NCBI GenBank assembly: GCA_937925855.1
Contig: CALAMO010000035.1
Span: 32,509-96,508 of the forward strand
Length of the DNA: 64,000 nt
Source: an uncultured Thiotrichaceae bacterium
GTDB taxonomy: Bacteria; Pseudomonadota; Gammaproteobacteria; Thiotrichales; Thiotrichaceae
Reading direction: 5' to 3'
The notes beneath the pieces were generated by a model. It saw only the letters and a list, made by a program, of their open reading frames with translations. It did not search any database and was not told where the DNA came from. Position numbers and translations under genes: made by a program. Below, in pieces: positions 18,887 to 29,098 of this stretch. Numbering within the stretch: the first letter of the stretch is position 1; every line of letters starts with the position of its first letter.

Positions 18887-20101
18887 TCAGCTGATACCCA
18901 AATAAGAAGGTGCGGTATAATCTGGAAAAATTTGCGGTAGCAAATGAGCTTTACCCACACGGTTAGCGATAATCTCAGACAGCACCTGCCGGTAGTCTGT
19001 TGTGGTTTTCAAATCACCGTATTCTAATCTTCTGAGGCCCGGCCAAGTGCCATAGATAGTACCACCGTTAATGCCTTGTCCCATCACCATTAACGCACCG
19101 CCGGTACCGTGTTCGGTGCCACCACTATGATTTTGCTCAACCCGCCGTCCAAATTCGCTCATGACTACCAGCGTGACATTTCTGTTACTGCGCATGGCTT
19201 CTTGGTGGAAGGCGGCTAGTGAAGTGCCTAGCATGCTAAATAAATTATGGACATTACCCGCATCCCAGGTGCCCATGTCATCGTGTGTGTCCCAATGTTC
19301 CATGGTGACGTGAGCCACTTCGAGGCCAATATCCGCATGGATCAACTCCGCCACCTGATGCAGCTTATTGCCGATCAGGCTATCACCGTAAGCGGCTGGT
19401 TTTGGTGTAGAACCAAGCGCTCGTGCAGCGGCAAATTCTAGTGCCGCTGTGGCCTGGCGGGCCTGCACGGCTAGCATAGGATGGTCTGTGCTGCCTGCAT
19501 ACATCTTTGTGATTGCATCATTACTGCCTGGCGTCGCATTTAGGCGAAATTCGGCTAGATTTCTGATGCCGGGGACATTGTCATAGCCATTAAATATGCG
19601 CGATAAATTGCCCATGCTAACGCCTCGGAATATGGCGTTATTGGCAGAGGGCACATTTAAATAGCGGCCCAGCCAGCCGTCGGTGCGGGCGTGATCGTCG
19701 CTGCCAGACTGGAGGCGAATTTGCCCGTCGAAGTGGCTGCGGGTTACTGACCGCTCACCCAAGCCTGCTGCGACGACAAAAGCCAGATCACCGAGTTGAT
19801 AGATTTCATGCAGTGGGCTTAATGCTTTGTGCAGCGCAAATTGGCCGTTCAGATCAATTCGGCCTCTAGCCGGAATAGCAATGTTGGGACGTTTATCGAA
19901 ATAAACGGCTTCATGGTAGGGAACTAGTGCACTTAGGCTATCCATTCCTCCCAATAAATTGACGACAACCAGCGTGTGATTGCTACTGCTCGGTGATGCT
20001 GCATACACGTTATGGCTTAAACTACTCAGCGCCGGAAGCGCTACACCGGCTGCTGCCATGCCTTTGAGGAAATGGCGGCGTGATGAATGATTGTTATTCA
20101 T
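18887..20101 (-). CDS. DUF1501 family secreted (Tat) protein
   Basis: A 404-residue protein with a twin-arginine signal (SRRHFLKGMAAAGVALPALSS) and the DUF1501 pattern: VVVNLLGGMDSLSALVPYHE, DGWLGRYLNVP, HWDTHDDMG and SEFGRRVEQNHSGGTEHGTG. DUF1501 proteins belong to the alkaline-phosphatase/sulfatase-like fold, but their substrates are not known. It follows the DUF1800 gene after 16 bases; the two families are commonly paired and probably work together outside the cytoplasm. Confidence 0.85.
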   Translation of the reverse strand: MNNNHSSRRHFLKGMAAAGVALPALSSLSHNVYAASPSSSNHTLVVVNLLGGMDSLSALVPYHEAVYFDKRPNIAIPARGRIDLNGQFALHKALSPLHEIYQLGDLAFVVAAGLGERSVTRSHFDGQIRLQSGSDDHARTDGWLGRYLNVPSANNAIFRGVSMGNLSRIFNGYDNVPGIRNLAEFRLNATPGSNDAITKMYAGSTDHPMLAVQARQATAALEFAAARALGSTPKPAAYGDSLIGNKLHQVAELIHADIGLEVAHVTMEHWDTHDDMGTWDAGNVHNLFSMLGTSLAAFHQEAMRSNRNVTLVVMSEFGRRVEQNHSGGTEHGTGGALMVMGQGINGGTIYGTWPGLRRLEYGDLKTTTDYRQVLSEIIANRVGKAHLLPQIFPDYTAPSYLGIS

Positions 20102-20117
20102 ATTTGATGACTCCCGA

Positions 20118-21689
20118 CTAACGAAGCTGAAATGAAGGTGTAGCCAGAATTAAACCGGCTACAATCGGAAGTTCATCCCGATGTTTTGCTTTTACCTGAT
20201 CATTGGCTTGCTTACCCAGGTAGCTATAAATTGCCTGACGTTCTACTGAGGATAGACGGTGCCCTAACAAGCGGATGGAAAGCTGATTAATTAAATCTTT
20301 AAATTTTGCTGGGCGTGGGCCGATCAGTTGATTGATATCAACTCTAAAACGTTTTGTCCAGGTATTTGCCATCAGTGCAAAACCAAAGTTCCAACGATTA
20401 CTCATTGCATTGGTATCTAAATACTCCGCTGCAATCAGTGGATAACCGTTGGGTTGGGGGTATTCAAATAGCCTATGATTCAACTTACCCAGTTGAGTGA
20501 CAAGATCTTTACTGGTTAAGAATAAGTTGCGATCTAAATCTATACTGGTATTAGTAGCACGCAGCATAGAATAAAATATTTCATTACCGCGTTTTACTTT
20601 TTGCCCTTTGGCTTGATTAAAACGATTCGAGTAAAGAATGGTGCGCAATACAGGCGCAATCGCTGTATCGTGCTTAAGGAATGTTCTTGCGGCGCTTTTG
20701 ACCAGCGGATCATTGGCTGTAATCGTGTCATCAACAAAGTAGCGGCATAACTTCCAGCATATGAAACGAGCCGTACTGCGATGGCGTGCTAAAAATCTAA
20801 CCAATGACTCGCCGTTCCGAATGCTGCCTCCGCGTGCAACAGGTCGCCAACCTAATATGTTAGCACCTTTAACCAGTTTAGGCCCCAAGCTATTATGATG
20901 TCTATTAAATTTGAAAGTGAAGGTTTCGTGGCTAGATGACCAACCACTCATTACATAAGCAACGTTTAATATATCTTCTTCTTTATAACCACCATCGACA
21001 CCGAGAGTGTGCAACTCCATAAACTCCCGTGCGTAATTTTCATTGGGAATAGTACCGTAGCTGGCTTGGCTTTTATCATTGTCCAGGTATTCCATCATAG
21101 AACCGCTTTTAGCTGAAGCCATGAGTAGGTCACTGAATTTTCCCAGTGCGAAGCGGCGAAACTGTGCATCTTGTTCTATCTTCTGAAAGCACACCCAGTC
21201 TTTTGTCATGTCAATGTTAAAATGATTGCTCCAAAAATCGACCATAACTTCCTGTAGTTGGCGATGGCTGTGCAAGGCGCGTAAGACCGTCACAGCCGGA
21301 ATATCAAGCAGTATTACCTCCTGGGTTCTGGTGTCAAAACGTTCTCTGGGGGACTGCTTTAGCGTTGGGTAATACCGGTCAAGTATGTTTTCCAGTTCTG
21401 AATCATCGATTGCAGCAGGGTTGAGCTGCCGTTCAATAAACGCTTCATTACCTATTGCTTTAATCTCAGTAACTAATTCAGGGGTAACCCCTAAGGTGGT
21501 ACGCCGTAAAATATGCAGGTGTTTGCCAATTTGTGGATTGTTAGATTCGTCGGCCTGAGCATTGCCAGCAGCCAATGCACTGCTGCTTGTACCTATTCCT
21601 ACCGCCACCTTATTAAAAAAATTACGACGCGAAGGGGAGGCAGGCGCAGCTTCTAAATTTGGCCGCTCCTCATGTGTATAACTAACCAT
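20118..21689 (-). CDS. DUF1800 family secreted (Tat) protein
   Basis: A 523-residue DUF1800 protein, first gene of the two-gene operon with the DUF1501 gene. The N-terminus has a twin-arginine motif (SRRNFFNKVAVG) and a hydrophobic stretch, then family features: HILRRTTLGVTPEL, MVDFWSNHFNID, NENYAREFMELHTLGVDGGY, WKLCRYFVDD and YPQPNGYP. The molecular function of the family is unknown. The gene is moderately AT-rich. Confidence 0.85.
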   Translation of the reverse strand: MVSYTHEERPNLEAAPASPSRRNFFNKVAVGIGTSSSALAAGNAQADESNNPQIGKHLHILRRTTLGVTPELVTEIKAIGNEAFIERQLNPAAIDDSELENILDRYYPTLKQSPRERFDTRTQEVILLDIPAVTVLRALHSHRQLQEVMVDFWSNHFNIDMTKDWVCFQKIEQDAQFRRFALGKFSDLLMASAKSGSMMEYLDNDKSQASYGTIPNENYAREFMELHTLGVDGGYKEEDILNVAYVMSGWSSSHETFTFKFNRHHNSLGPKLVKGANILGWRPVARGGSIRNGESLVRFLARHRSTARFICWKLCRYFVDDTITANDPLVKSAARTFLKHDTAIAPVLRTILYSNRFNQAKGQKVKRGNEIFYSMLRATNTSIDLDRNLFLTSKDLVTQLGKLNHRLFEYPQPNGYPLIAAEYLDTNAMSNRWNFGFALMANTWTKRFRVDINQLIGPRPAKFKDLINQLSIRLLGHRLSSVERQAIYSYLGKQANDQVKAKHRDELPIVAGLILATPSFQLR

Positions 21690-22199
21690 ACAGTTATTCC
21701 TTTGTATTAAAGGTGATAGGAAAAATATGAATAAGTACCTACATAAAGCTAATTTATATTTATTTCTATTACATTATTTTTATCTTAGGTAATCTAAGGA
21801 AGATACTAAGAAAACAGCATTATCAAAGCAGCGGGACTTATTTGCTAATTAAAAATATTAATAGCGTAAATTAAAATTTATATTCCTCTTTGTTGATTTT
21901 AAACTGTGCATTTATTAGTCTATTTCCAATATAAAAATGACCGAATGTCGGGAATAAAATAGTTTTTATCGGAATTTTTTATATTTAAAAAAAGCTGGTC
22001 GATAAAAATAAGCCGTTTATCAATTGAAAACCAATCTGTATTATAAACGAGCCAAGTCTGAACAATAGTCATTTTATGTACCGTACCCATATGGTTTGTG
22101 TGGCTGTTCTAGAGTGCTGCTGGCCGCTATGCGGTTACTCGTCAGCGGGCAATGACTGCCGCTGCTGGTGATGTGCCTGCTGGTATGCCGCTACTTTAT
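21690..22199. other. AT-rich intergenic stretch, no gene seen
   Basis: About 500 bases of AT-rich DNA upstream of the DUF1800 gene. It should contain that gene's promoter on the minus strand. No convincing ORF, RNA gene or repeat was found. From about 22090 the sequence may be decayed coding DNA belonging to the transporter remnant that follows. Confidence 0.4.
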
Positions 22200-22483
22200 C
22201 CGCTGTTTATACTATCGCTGCGGACGACTACGGCGCAGAACCCAGTTTGATTAGGCTGTTGGAATCGATTCTGGGCTCACTTTGGGTCGGGGCTGTGCTG
22301 GCAGAAGCACCTACGCTACAAACTCTGTTTGCTGGTTTGCTGATTGTGGGGACGCTGGCGGTCTATGGGGTATTGCTGGTGCGCGCTAAAAATTGGGGCG
22401 TCAGTTTGCGCCATGCTGAACAAAAAACAGTGTTAAACGGGCGCAGAAGTCACTCCGCGCCCGTAACAAACCTCCTCTCCTGA
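22200..22483 (+). pseudogene. C-terminal remnant of a DMT/EamA-family transporter
   Basis: The frame reads AADDYGAEPSLIRLLESILG, SLWVGAVLAEAPTLQTLFAG and LLIVGTLAVYGVLLVRAKN, which matches the last two membrane helices of EamA-type transporters ('AAEASLLxLLEPVLGPLWVWLVLGE'). The preceding eight helices are not present. It is a leftover gene end; the ORF start at 22247 is not a true start. Confidence 0.5.
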
Positions 22484-22492
22484 GGTATTTTT

Positions 22493-25465
22493 CTACGCAA
22501 ACGGCCCCTTAGCCCCATAAGCCTCCATATTGCGCGCATAACAATTACTGCTCTTCACCAACTCAGCACCATAACGCTCAATCAACACCTGGCGTCGTAC
22601 CGGATCTTTTGTCGCTGCCACCGCACCCCAAAACGCTGCCATTGCTTCCGCCAGCGCACGCATTTCAGCCAGGGTATCGTCACAGCCCGCGATATTCGCT
22701 AAGTCCTGCCCGGTCACTTTACCGACGCCATTAACCGTTTTAGCGCCTGCCGCCGTGTAACCCTTCGGCAGATCGCCTTTCAGGTTGGTCACCGACTTAT
22801 ACTGAATCACATCAAACAGCTGATCCACCGCCTGCTTCGCGCCTTCCACGCGGGAAACATGTTCGGTATCCGCCGCCGCATGGGGCAGCAGTTCCATCTT
22901 GCCGCGATGACGCTCTTCCATCGCACGGTACGGTACCATCGGCCCGGACAGCTCACCGTTCTCAGGATTCACAAACAAATCCGCATCAATACAGGCATAG
23001 CGCACCTTGCCGCTACTTAGTGCGTTATCCAGTGCATCCGGTTCAATAATTTCACCCCGATCATAGTTCACCACCACCGCGCCATCATTTAACGCGCTCA
23101 GGACTTCACCATTCACCAGATTAGCATTAGCAAACACGCCGGTATCCGCGTTCAACGCACCCAGACCGGTATGCGGGCTAATCACATCCGCGCCGCGTGC
23201 TGCGTCCACCGGTGTGGCGGCGTAGGTAAAGCCTTCCGACTCAATCCAGGCCTGATGCTGTGGGCGGGCGTAGATACTGACCTGCATGCCAAACGCCTGC
23301 GCCAGCTTGGCGAACTCGCGCCCGATATTACCATAGCCAATCACCGCCACGCGCTTGCCTTCCAGCTTCTCGGTTGGGTATTCACACAGGTTCTTGCCGG
23401 TATCAAACTCACCCTCAACCACCCGGTCATGTAAGGCTTGCACCGGTAGGTCGGGCATTACTTTCAGCAGCGCTTTCATCGCCATTTGTGCGGTGGCACG
23501 CGAGTTAAAGCTCGGCGTGTTCATCAGTGGCGCAATACCACCGTCGCCGTTACCGCCACCCCAGCTGGCGCTGCCCATATTGCCGGTACCGGCACCAATG
23601 CGCACGCCGCCGAGGTCAAACCGTGCGGCTGAGGGCAGGAAAGTCGCCGCCACAATCGTGGCGTCATACTGACCGTCCGCTGTGTGTTGCAGCAGCTCAT
23701 CTTCCCGACTCAGGTTCGGCTCATAGAAGAAGTGAATCTTGCCGCTTTCCAAATCCTGTCCGGCGGTCATGGCACTTTCGTGGAACACGCCGCCTTTCGC
23801 CTGCACATGCGCCCGTACTGCGCTGTGATCCGGTTTGCCATCGGCATCAAACTTCAGGCCAACCAGGTCGGCGACCAATACTTTATAAGCGCGGTTTGGA
23901 TCATCCTGGCGCTGTGGCCTGCTGCCGGTATTTGCTGCCGCTTCAAAACTCACGCCCTGTTGCGCCAGCATTTCTTCCAGCTTGACAATTTTGGCGCGGT
24001 GATAGGCGTATTCCAGATTATTCAGCAGCGCGATAATGTCACTGTCAGGACGCACCCCGCCGATCCAGGCGCGGTAATCACCCGGCGTGCCGGGAAAGGC
24101 ATTCACATAACGCGCCACATCCAGCCCCGGCTCGTATTCACCATTGGGGTGCGTCAGGCCTTCATAAGCCAGCAGTTGCTTGGATTTAGCGATAATGTCC
24201 GCATGCACCGCCGGATCCGTAATATCCGGGTCGTTGACTTTCAGCAAGGTAACTGCCGCGCCGCGACTGGCACTATCCACGACACCCGGCTCCAGCAACT
24301 CACTGCTTGCCAGCCAGTCATTAATCGTCTGGCGATTCAGCGCGGAACGCCGATTGACTTCCTGCACGCCGCCAATGTTCTTTTCGACCCGCAGCAGGCC
24401 AAAGGTGGTTTCCGCAAAGGCCAGCGTGCTGAAGGTGTTAATAATGCCACCCTGCATGCTGTCGGTTTCCGGGTTGTAGATTGGGCCGAGGTCAGTGGTG
24501 TTTTCGCTCGAAAGCGGACGCTTTGCATCGGTTGGTACCGCGATTTTAAGCTGACGTGCAATGGCCCAGGACGGGTCTTGCATATTGCGATTAATGAGCG
24601 CCAGCGCCTGTGGGGTGAAGGCGCTGATCCAGTAGCCGGAAATGCCGCCAATCGCTTTCTGGAACGGGGTGAAGAGGCAGCATTTGTCCATCACTTGATC
24701 CACCGTTGCCTGCGTCCACGGCATGGCGCCCAGCATCGAGGTGCTGTCGATAACGGCGTGATGATGCTCCGGGTCGGCATCAATCCAGCTCAGCAGATTA
24801 AGCATGTCTGCTTCGGTGTAAGTGGTCGCGCCAGTGGTTTCATGACCCACACCAAGGAAGAGAGTGATGCCCATGGCCTGTAGTTCGGCTGCCGCCGGTA
24901 TATGGCCTTCGCTATCGCTAAAATGGATGCGGCTTTCGTCGCCGTTTTTGGCGTAGCGCTGCATTTCCAACAGCTGCGCGCCCCAGGACTGGCGGAAGAA
25001 GCCACCGGCCTGGGCGGCTGCGCTTTCGGGGCGCGGTGTATCGACGAAGACCTGCTGACTGCCATTAACCGTCATTAGATGCTGCGCACACACGGTGAAA
25101 CCGCTGTGGCCGCCACCCAGACCGACCGCCATTTTATTCTTCTTAGCGAAGCCGAAATAGCGGTGAATCTCACGCATCATATCGACCAGCACTTTATCCG
25201 CCGGGTAACCCCGGTGCATACCGCGCCCAAACTCAGCGGTGGTGAAACTGCCGACGCGATTGCCTTTGTCATCCAGCTTGGGATAGTTTTCCTCTAGCCA
25301 GCGATCAAATTCCAGCCGCAGCTGACGTGCATCCCTTTCATCCCGCGTCATATCGGTAATCGGGCCAACGCCAAAAAACGGGTTGATGGTTCTTGCCGGT
25401 GGGCCATTGCGGGTTTTATCGAGTGAGGCCTGACGCTGCGCCTGGAGCGCACTGATGGAAGACAT
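22493..25465 (-). CDS. Fusion of a SerC-like PLP aminotransferase and a SerA-like 2-hydroxyacid dehydrogenase
   Basis: A 990-residue protein with two enzyme parts. The first (about 50-500) is a class V aminotransferase like phosphoserine aminotransferase, with HHHAVIDST (Asp contacting the cofactor) and TPFQKAIGGISGYW, where Lys near 269 should hold PLP. The second (about 520-890) is a D-2-hydroxyacid dehydrogenase like phosphoglycerate dehydrogenase: GYGNIGREFAKLAQAFGM (NAD site, about 706), NYDRGEIIEPDAL and LLPHAAADTEHV (His near 862). The two reactions are consecutive in serine synthesis, but the domains stand in reverse pathway order. No ACT regulatory domain is visible. The exact substrate is inferred. 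Confidence 0.78.
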   Translation of the reverse strand: MSSISALQAQRQASLDKTRNGPPARTINPFFGVGPITDMTRDERDARQLRLEFDRWLEENYPKLDDKGNRVGSFTTAEFGRGMHRGYPADKVLVDMMREIHRYFGFAKKNKMAVGLGGGHSGFTVCAQHLMTVNGSQQVFVDTPRPESAAAQAGGFFRQSWGAQLLEMQRYAKNGDESRIHFSDSEGHIPAAAELQAMGITLFLGVGHETTGATTYTEADMLNLLSWIDADPEHHHAVIDSTSMLGAMPWTQATVDQVMDKCCLFTPFQKAIGGISGYWISAFTPQALALINRNMQDPSWAIARQLKIAVPTDAKRPLSSENTTDLGPIYNPETDSMQGGIINTFSTLAFAETTFGLLRVEKNIGGVQEVNRRSALNRQTINDWLASSELLEPGVVDSASRGAAVTLLKVNDPDITDPAVHADIIAKSKQLLAYEGLTHPNGEYEPGLDVARYVNAFPGTPGDYRAWIGGVRPDSDIIALLNNLEYAYHRAKIVKLEEMLAQQGVSFEAAANTGSRPQRQDDPNRAYKVLVADLVGLKFDADGKPDHSAVRAHVQAKGGVFHESAMTAGQDLESGKIHFFYEPNLSREDELLQHTADGQYDATIVAATFLPSAARFDLGGVRIGAGTGNMGSASWGGGNGDGGIAPLMNTPSFNSRATAQMAMKALLKVMPDLPVQALHDRVVEGEFDTGKNLCEYPTEKLEGKRVAVIGYGNIGREFAKLAQAFGMQVSIYARPQHQAWIESEGFTYAATPVDAARGADVISPHTGLGALNADTGVFANANLVNGEVLSALNDGAVVVNYDRGEIIEPDALDNALSSGKVRYACIDADLFVNPENGELSGPMVPYRAMEERHRGKMELLPHAAADTEHVSRVEGAKQAVDQLFDVIQYKSVTNLKGDLPKGYTAAGAKTVNGVGKVTGQDLANIAGCDDTLAEMRALAEAMAAFWGAVAATKDPVRRQVLIERYGAELVKSSNCYARNMEAYGAKGPFA

Positions 25466-25685
25466 AGGGCTATTCCTCTGAATAATCTAACTATTTACCG
25501 TTGAAGCGGTAGACTTCAATGCTTGCAGGGTGTTCGCCTTACAGGCACGTTAGGAAACCACTGTTTCGGCTGTGGTTTTTGGGCTGCCCAGATGCTGTCA
25601 AAAATATTTCTTTCAGGCAATCTTTTTCACTCAAAAGAAAGTCTGTCAGAAGAGATAGCTAATTTTTCTTATCTCTGTTGGGGTA

Positions 25686-26564
25686 TCAGTTTTTTACTGC
25701 CAAACGCCGCTCGCGCACCCAGATATAAATCCCCGCCATAATCGTTACCAACGAACCGATAATGGTGTAACTATCAATCACCTCACCAAACACCAGAATC
25801 CCCAGCGCCATCCCATAGAGCAGACGTACATAGCGAAATGGACTGACCACGGAAATTTCGGCGATGCGAACTGACTGTGTTACGGCAATCAGGCCAAAAG
25901 AGGCAGCGGTGACTAAGCCCAATAGATACAAACTGACGGTCAGGTCAGGGGTTTTAGCGCCGCCGGAAAGTAGCAGCATAACGAGGCCAGTGAGCAGCAA
26001 CGTGAGCGCGGAATAAAAAGAGAGTAGGAGTGTGGAAATGCCAGGGCGCGCCAGCCGTGCGCCAATATCACGCATCGCCATACCGAAGACTGCGGCCAGC
26101 GCGAACAGTGAATACTGATCGAAACCGTCTAGGCCAGGCCGTATCACAATAAGCACACCGATAAAGCCGATAATGACCGCGCTGAAGCGGTGCAGGCCAA
26201 CTTTTTCTCGCAGGAACAGCGCGGCGGCCAGCGTCATAATTAAGGGCGCGGTTTGGATGATGGCGGTTACGGTCGACAGCGTGGTTAAAGCCAGTGCCGC
26301 AAACATAAAGGTCGCACCAATAATCTCGCCCGCATTGCGCAGCAGCACAGGCTTTTCAAAGAATGCCGCCCATAGCAGTGTCTCACCTTTAAGTCGCATC
26401 ATGCCCCAGAAAACCAATGCACAGCCTAAGCCGAGTGCCATCATCACCTGACCGGGGGGTAAGGACTGGCAGGCCAGTTTTACGAAGGTATCCCCAAGAG
26501 TGAAACAGGCCATGCCGATAACCATGTAGAGAATGCCGCGCAGATTGGGGTTGGGTTTTGCCAT
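25686..26564 (-). CDS. DMT superfamily (EamA) transporter
   Basis: A 292-residue membrane protein with ten predicted helices and two EamA repeats, beginning MAKPNPNLRGILYMVIGMAC. Motifs include DTFVKLACQSLP, the end of the first repeat at FLREKVGLHRFSAVIIGFIG, and VSPFRYVRLLYGMALGILVFGE in the second. These carriers move metabolites; the substrate is not predictable. The start was set at 26564, so that the gene lies after the stop of the upstream glycosyltransferase gene; a longer frame to 26636 would overlap it. Confidence 0.8.
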   Translation of the reverse strand: MAKPNPNLRGILYMVIGMACFTLGDTFVKLACQSLPPGQVMMALGLGCALVFWGMMRLKGETLLWAAFFEKPVLLRNAGEIIGATFMFAALALTTLSTVTAIIQTAPLIMTLAAALFLREKVGLHRFSAVIIGFIGVLIVIRPGLDGFDQYSLFALAAVFGMAMRDIGARLARPGISTLLLSFYSALTLLLTGLVMLLLSGGAKTPDLTVSLYLLGLVTAASFGLIAVTQSVRIAEISVVSPFRYVRLLYGMALGILVFGEVIDSYTIIGSLVTIMAGIYIWVRERRLAVKN

Positions 26565-26575
26565 GGCCTTGCTTC

Positions 26576-28372
26576 CTATAAACGTATCAATGTCACCATA
26601 AATACGATGCAGCTCACAAACAGCAGGCCGAGCCAAACCTCAATGAGGCGGCGTAACCCTGCTCGGCGCGCCGTCAGCGTATCCACACCACAGGCGAAGA
26701 AGTAGGCAAAGCAGAAAAATACCGGGGCGTAATAACGGAAATCGGTATTGGAGACTGAGGGGTAGTGGGTAACAAAGCGCAGCACCAGTGCAACGGCAAT
26801 GAGCGTTATTCCGATTAACAGCCAGTCCAGCAGGCTTTTCTGTCGAAAACCGTAGGCAATCCAGGCCAGCGGCACAATCAGGCCGAGCGCTAAGATCAGC
26901 TGCATATTCAGCAGCAAGCCGTCGCTGCGGTCACGCCAGTAGCGGTAATCAAATTCACCAAAGAACAGGGTACCATACTGATAAGTCGGCAAGGAACGGG
27001 TGATGGCGTGATTATCGCTTGCTAGGATGCTGGATTGAGCCTGATTAAGTAGCTCCGTGATATTAAAAGAGAAAAAGTAAGACAGCGTGAGCGGACGCAA
27101 ATCCTGCCCCGGCCAGATGCCGCTGTTTACCAAGTGCAGCGTGCCCGCTGCCGGATAATAAGCCCGAAATAAGGTATAAGCTAACAGCAGCGCGCCGACC
27201 AAGCAGAATTTAATCAGGGCGCTGCGGGTCTGTGCGGGGGCTTGGGCATAGCTCACCAGCAGCAGGCTAAAAAACAGCACTTCTAGCGTCAGCGTCGAGA
27301 CCTTGGTCATAAAGGCGAGGCTGGTAAACAGCAGCGCCGCAATAAAGTGTTTCTGCCAGCGGGCGTGATAGCTGCTGATTAGATAAAACAGCGCAATACT
27401 GGCCAGCCCAAAGGCCCAGGGGTCATTATTAATGCGGCTTGAGAGGTAAATCAGCGACGGGATAAAGCACAGAAAGGCCAGCGTAAGCGCGCGAATCAAA
27501 ATGCGGTCAGTCAATAATTTAAGCAGTCGGTAACTGTAGACCAGCCCGACGCAGCTCAACAAGGCGGTGGTGAAGCTAATCACGCGCAGAATCAGTGCCT
27601 CGGTGAATTGCAGTTGCTCCAACACCGCGTACAGCAGGCCATTGACTAGGTAGTACAGGGGCTGCTGCGGAAATTCCCAAGCTTTATGCGGCAGCGGGAT
27701 AAAAAACTCATGGGCGATGAATTTTATGTATTCGATATGGCCGTGATAGTCGTGCTGAAACTGAATATAGCCCATGTCGAGCGCATACCACAGGCGCAGG
27801 CTAATACCACTGAGCAGAATCAGCAGGGGGAGGGCATGACGGTTGAGGTGTGGGATAAGGTTATTTTGGGGTCGCCTGAAATGACTGAGCAGACGATCAA
27901 AGCCAAGGGTGGCGAGCACACACAGCAGCCATAACATTGGCAGCAGGGTGAGAAAGCCAATCAGAAAATCGCGCGTGCTGTACTGCTGGCCTAATTGTAC
28001 GCGCGGTGCTGGCTGACCGGCAAACCGCAGGCTGAGTAGGTTATTGCCACGCTGTAATTTAAGGGAGTAAACATCGCCCAGTTGTGCATCGCGATGGCTA
28101 GTGCGAGTCTTGGGGTAGGGATAAGACGGCTGTAGCGGCTGGCCATTCAGCAGTAGGGCATCGGGTGTTTGTTGGCCGGAGACAATGTTAAGCGCCGCGC
28201 TCATACTCAGCCGGGCCTGTAGCGTGAAGTTTAGGATCGTCGTGTCTTGGCGGCTGTCGGCCTGAGTATACGGTGCGCTGATGCTAAAGGAGATCAGAAC
28301 AAAATAGAGCATGCCTGCTAAGACGCCGAGCGTGCTGAACAGAACTGTCTTGTTGCGCAACTCAAACCCCAT
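26576..28372 (-). CDS. GT-C fold membrane glycosyltransferase-like protein
   Basis: A 598-residue protein with an N-terminal helix, a periplasmic stretch of about 100 residues, and about ten more membrane helices. The pattern after the third helix (LRLWYALDMGYIQFQHDYHGHIEYIKF) resembles the first periplasmic loop of GT39/GT83-type glycosyltransferases, where an Asp is catalytic. Such enzymes use lipid-linked sugars to modify lipids or proteins at the outer face of the inner membrane. Donor and acceptor are unknown. It lies 11 bases upstream of the EamA transporter gene, on the same strand. Confidence 0.6.
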   Translation of the reverse strand: MGFELRNKTVLFSTLGVLAGMLYFVLISFSISAPYTQADSRQDTTILNFTLQARLSMSAALNIVSGQQTPDALLLNGQPLQPSYPYPKTRTSHRDAQLGDVYSLKLQRGNNLLSLRFAGQPAPRVQLGQQYSTRDFLIGFLTLLPMLWLLCVLATLGFDRLLSHFRRPQNNLIPHLNRHALPLLILLSGISLRLWYALDMGYIQFQHDYHGHIEYIKFIAHEFFIPLPHKAWEFPQQPLYYLVNGLLYAVLEQLQFTEALILRVISFTTALLSCVGLVYSYRLLKLLTDRILIRALTLAFLCFIPSLIYLSSRINNDPWAFGLASIALFYLISSYHARWQKHFIAALLFTSLAFMTKVSTLTLEVLFFSLLLVSYAQAPAQTRSALIKFCLVGALLLAYTLFRAYYPAAGTLHLVNSGIWPGQDLRPLTLSYFFSFNITELLNQAQSSILASDNHAITRSLPTYQYGTLFFGEFDYRYWRDRSDGLLLNMQLILALGLIVPLAWIAYGFRQKSLLDWLLIGITLIAVALVLRFVTHYPSVSNTDFRYYAPVFFCFAYFFACGVDTLTARRAGLRRLIEVWLGLLFVSCIVFMVTLIRL

Positions 28373-28474
28373 AGCTCGCGTAAGCCCCCTCGTTTTAATC
28401 TAGTGCCGTAGTTTCACTCTGTCGAAGCTGCACTATACTGTCCCAGTTGCCTACTTGCGATGAAATTTTATTGC

Positions 28475-29089
28475 TCACTCACCGACTACGCTTGTAGGCG
28501 GTGCGAACAGCGGCATGCTGTTGTCTAGGGGGGTCAGCACCTGCTTATGCTGCAGCGCATTGGCGTTATCGGTAGCGGTGAGAGTGAGACTGCGCGCAGG
28601 CGTGTCAGTCTGGGCGCTAAACAGACTGACCTCAAAGCGTAGATCCATTAAATCTGCTGCTGCCGTATCGGCTGCCAGCACAAATCGCCCCATCACCACC
28701 AGCTGTTCTGCTGGAGCGTTGGGCTGGTCGTGTGGCGTTACCGGTGATAGCAGCAAGCCGTCTAGCGGGCGCGGCCCACTGCGGTCGAGCAGGCGAATAT
28801 GCGCATGCACCGCTGCACTCAGCGCTTGGCGGTGCTGGGCAAATTCAGCCGCAGATAGGCGGCCATCGCCGTCGTCATCCGTTGCGCTAAAAGCGGCCAC
28901 CGGCAGCGATAGCACCATAAACACGCCATCAGCAACGCGATTCAAGGTGCCATGCTGCGCCACCATCAGGTGGGCTGCTGCCGGTGTGGCCAGGCTCAGC
29001 AGCAGCCCACCAAGCGCCAATAAACCATAGACTTGACTCAGCGACTGGCTAAGCTGTTGCCTGAGTCCTCTAGCCGTGACGGTGGCCAT
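28475..29089 (-). CDS. Exported EF-hand protein
   Basis: A 204-residue protein with an N-terminal hydrophobic segment (VYGLLALGGLLLSLATPAAA) that looks like a signal peptide. One clear EF-hand loop, DDDGDGRLSAAEF (near residues 71-83), should bind calcium. The rest has no recognised domain. It starts ten bases after the stop of the YHYH lipoprotein gene and is probably co-transcribed with it, so the two may act together in the periplasm. No specific role can be given. Confidence 0.65.
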   Translation of the reverse strand: MATVTARGLRQQLSQSLSQVYGLLALGGLLLSLATPAAAHLMVAQHGTLNRVADGVFMVLSLPVAAFSATDDDGDGRLSAAEFAQHRQALSAAVHAHIRLLDRSGPRPLDGLLLSPVTPHDQPNAPAEQLVVMGRFVLAADTAAADLMDLRFEVSLFSAQTDTPARSLTLTATDNANALQHKQVLTPLDNSMPLFAPPTSVVGE

Positions 29090-29098
29090 GATCTACGC

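Noticed and set aside
23684..24883. A 399-codon open frame on the plus strand opposite the aminotransferase-dehydrogenase fusion
   Set aside because: It mirrors the codon pattern of the real gene on the other strand; the translated chain has no domain sense, while the minus-strand protein is clearly conserved.
25466..25685. Possible glycine or other riboswitch before the SerC-SerA-like fusion gene
   Set aside because: Small hairpins are present (for example AACCAC...GTGGTT), but none of the conserved glycine-riboswitch core sequences could be found.
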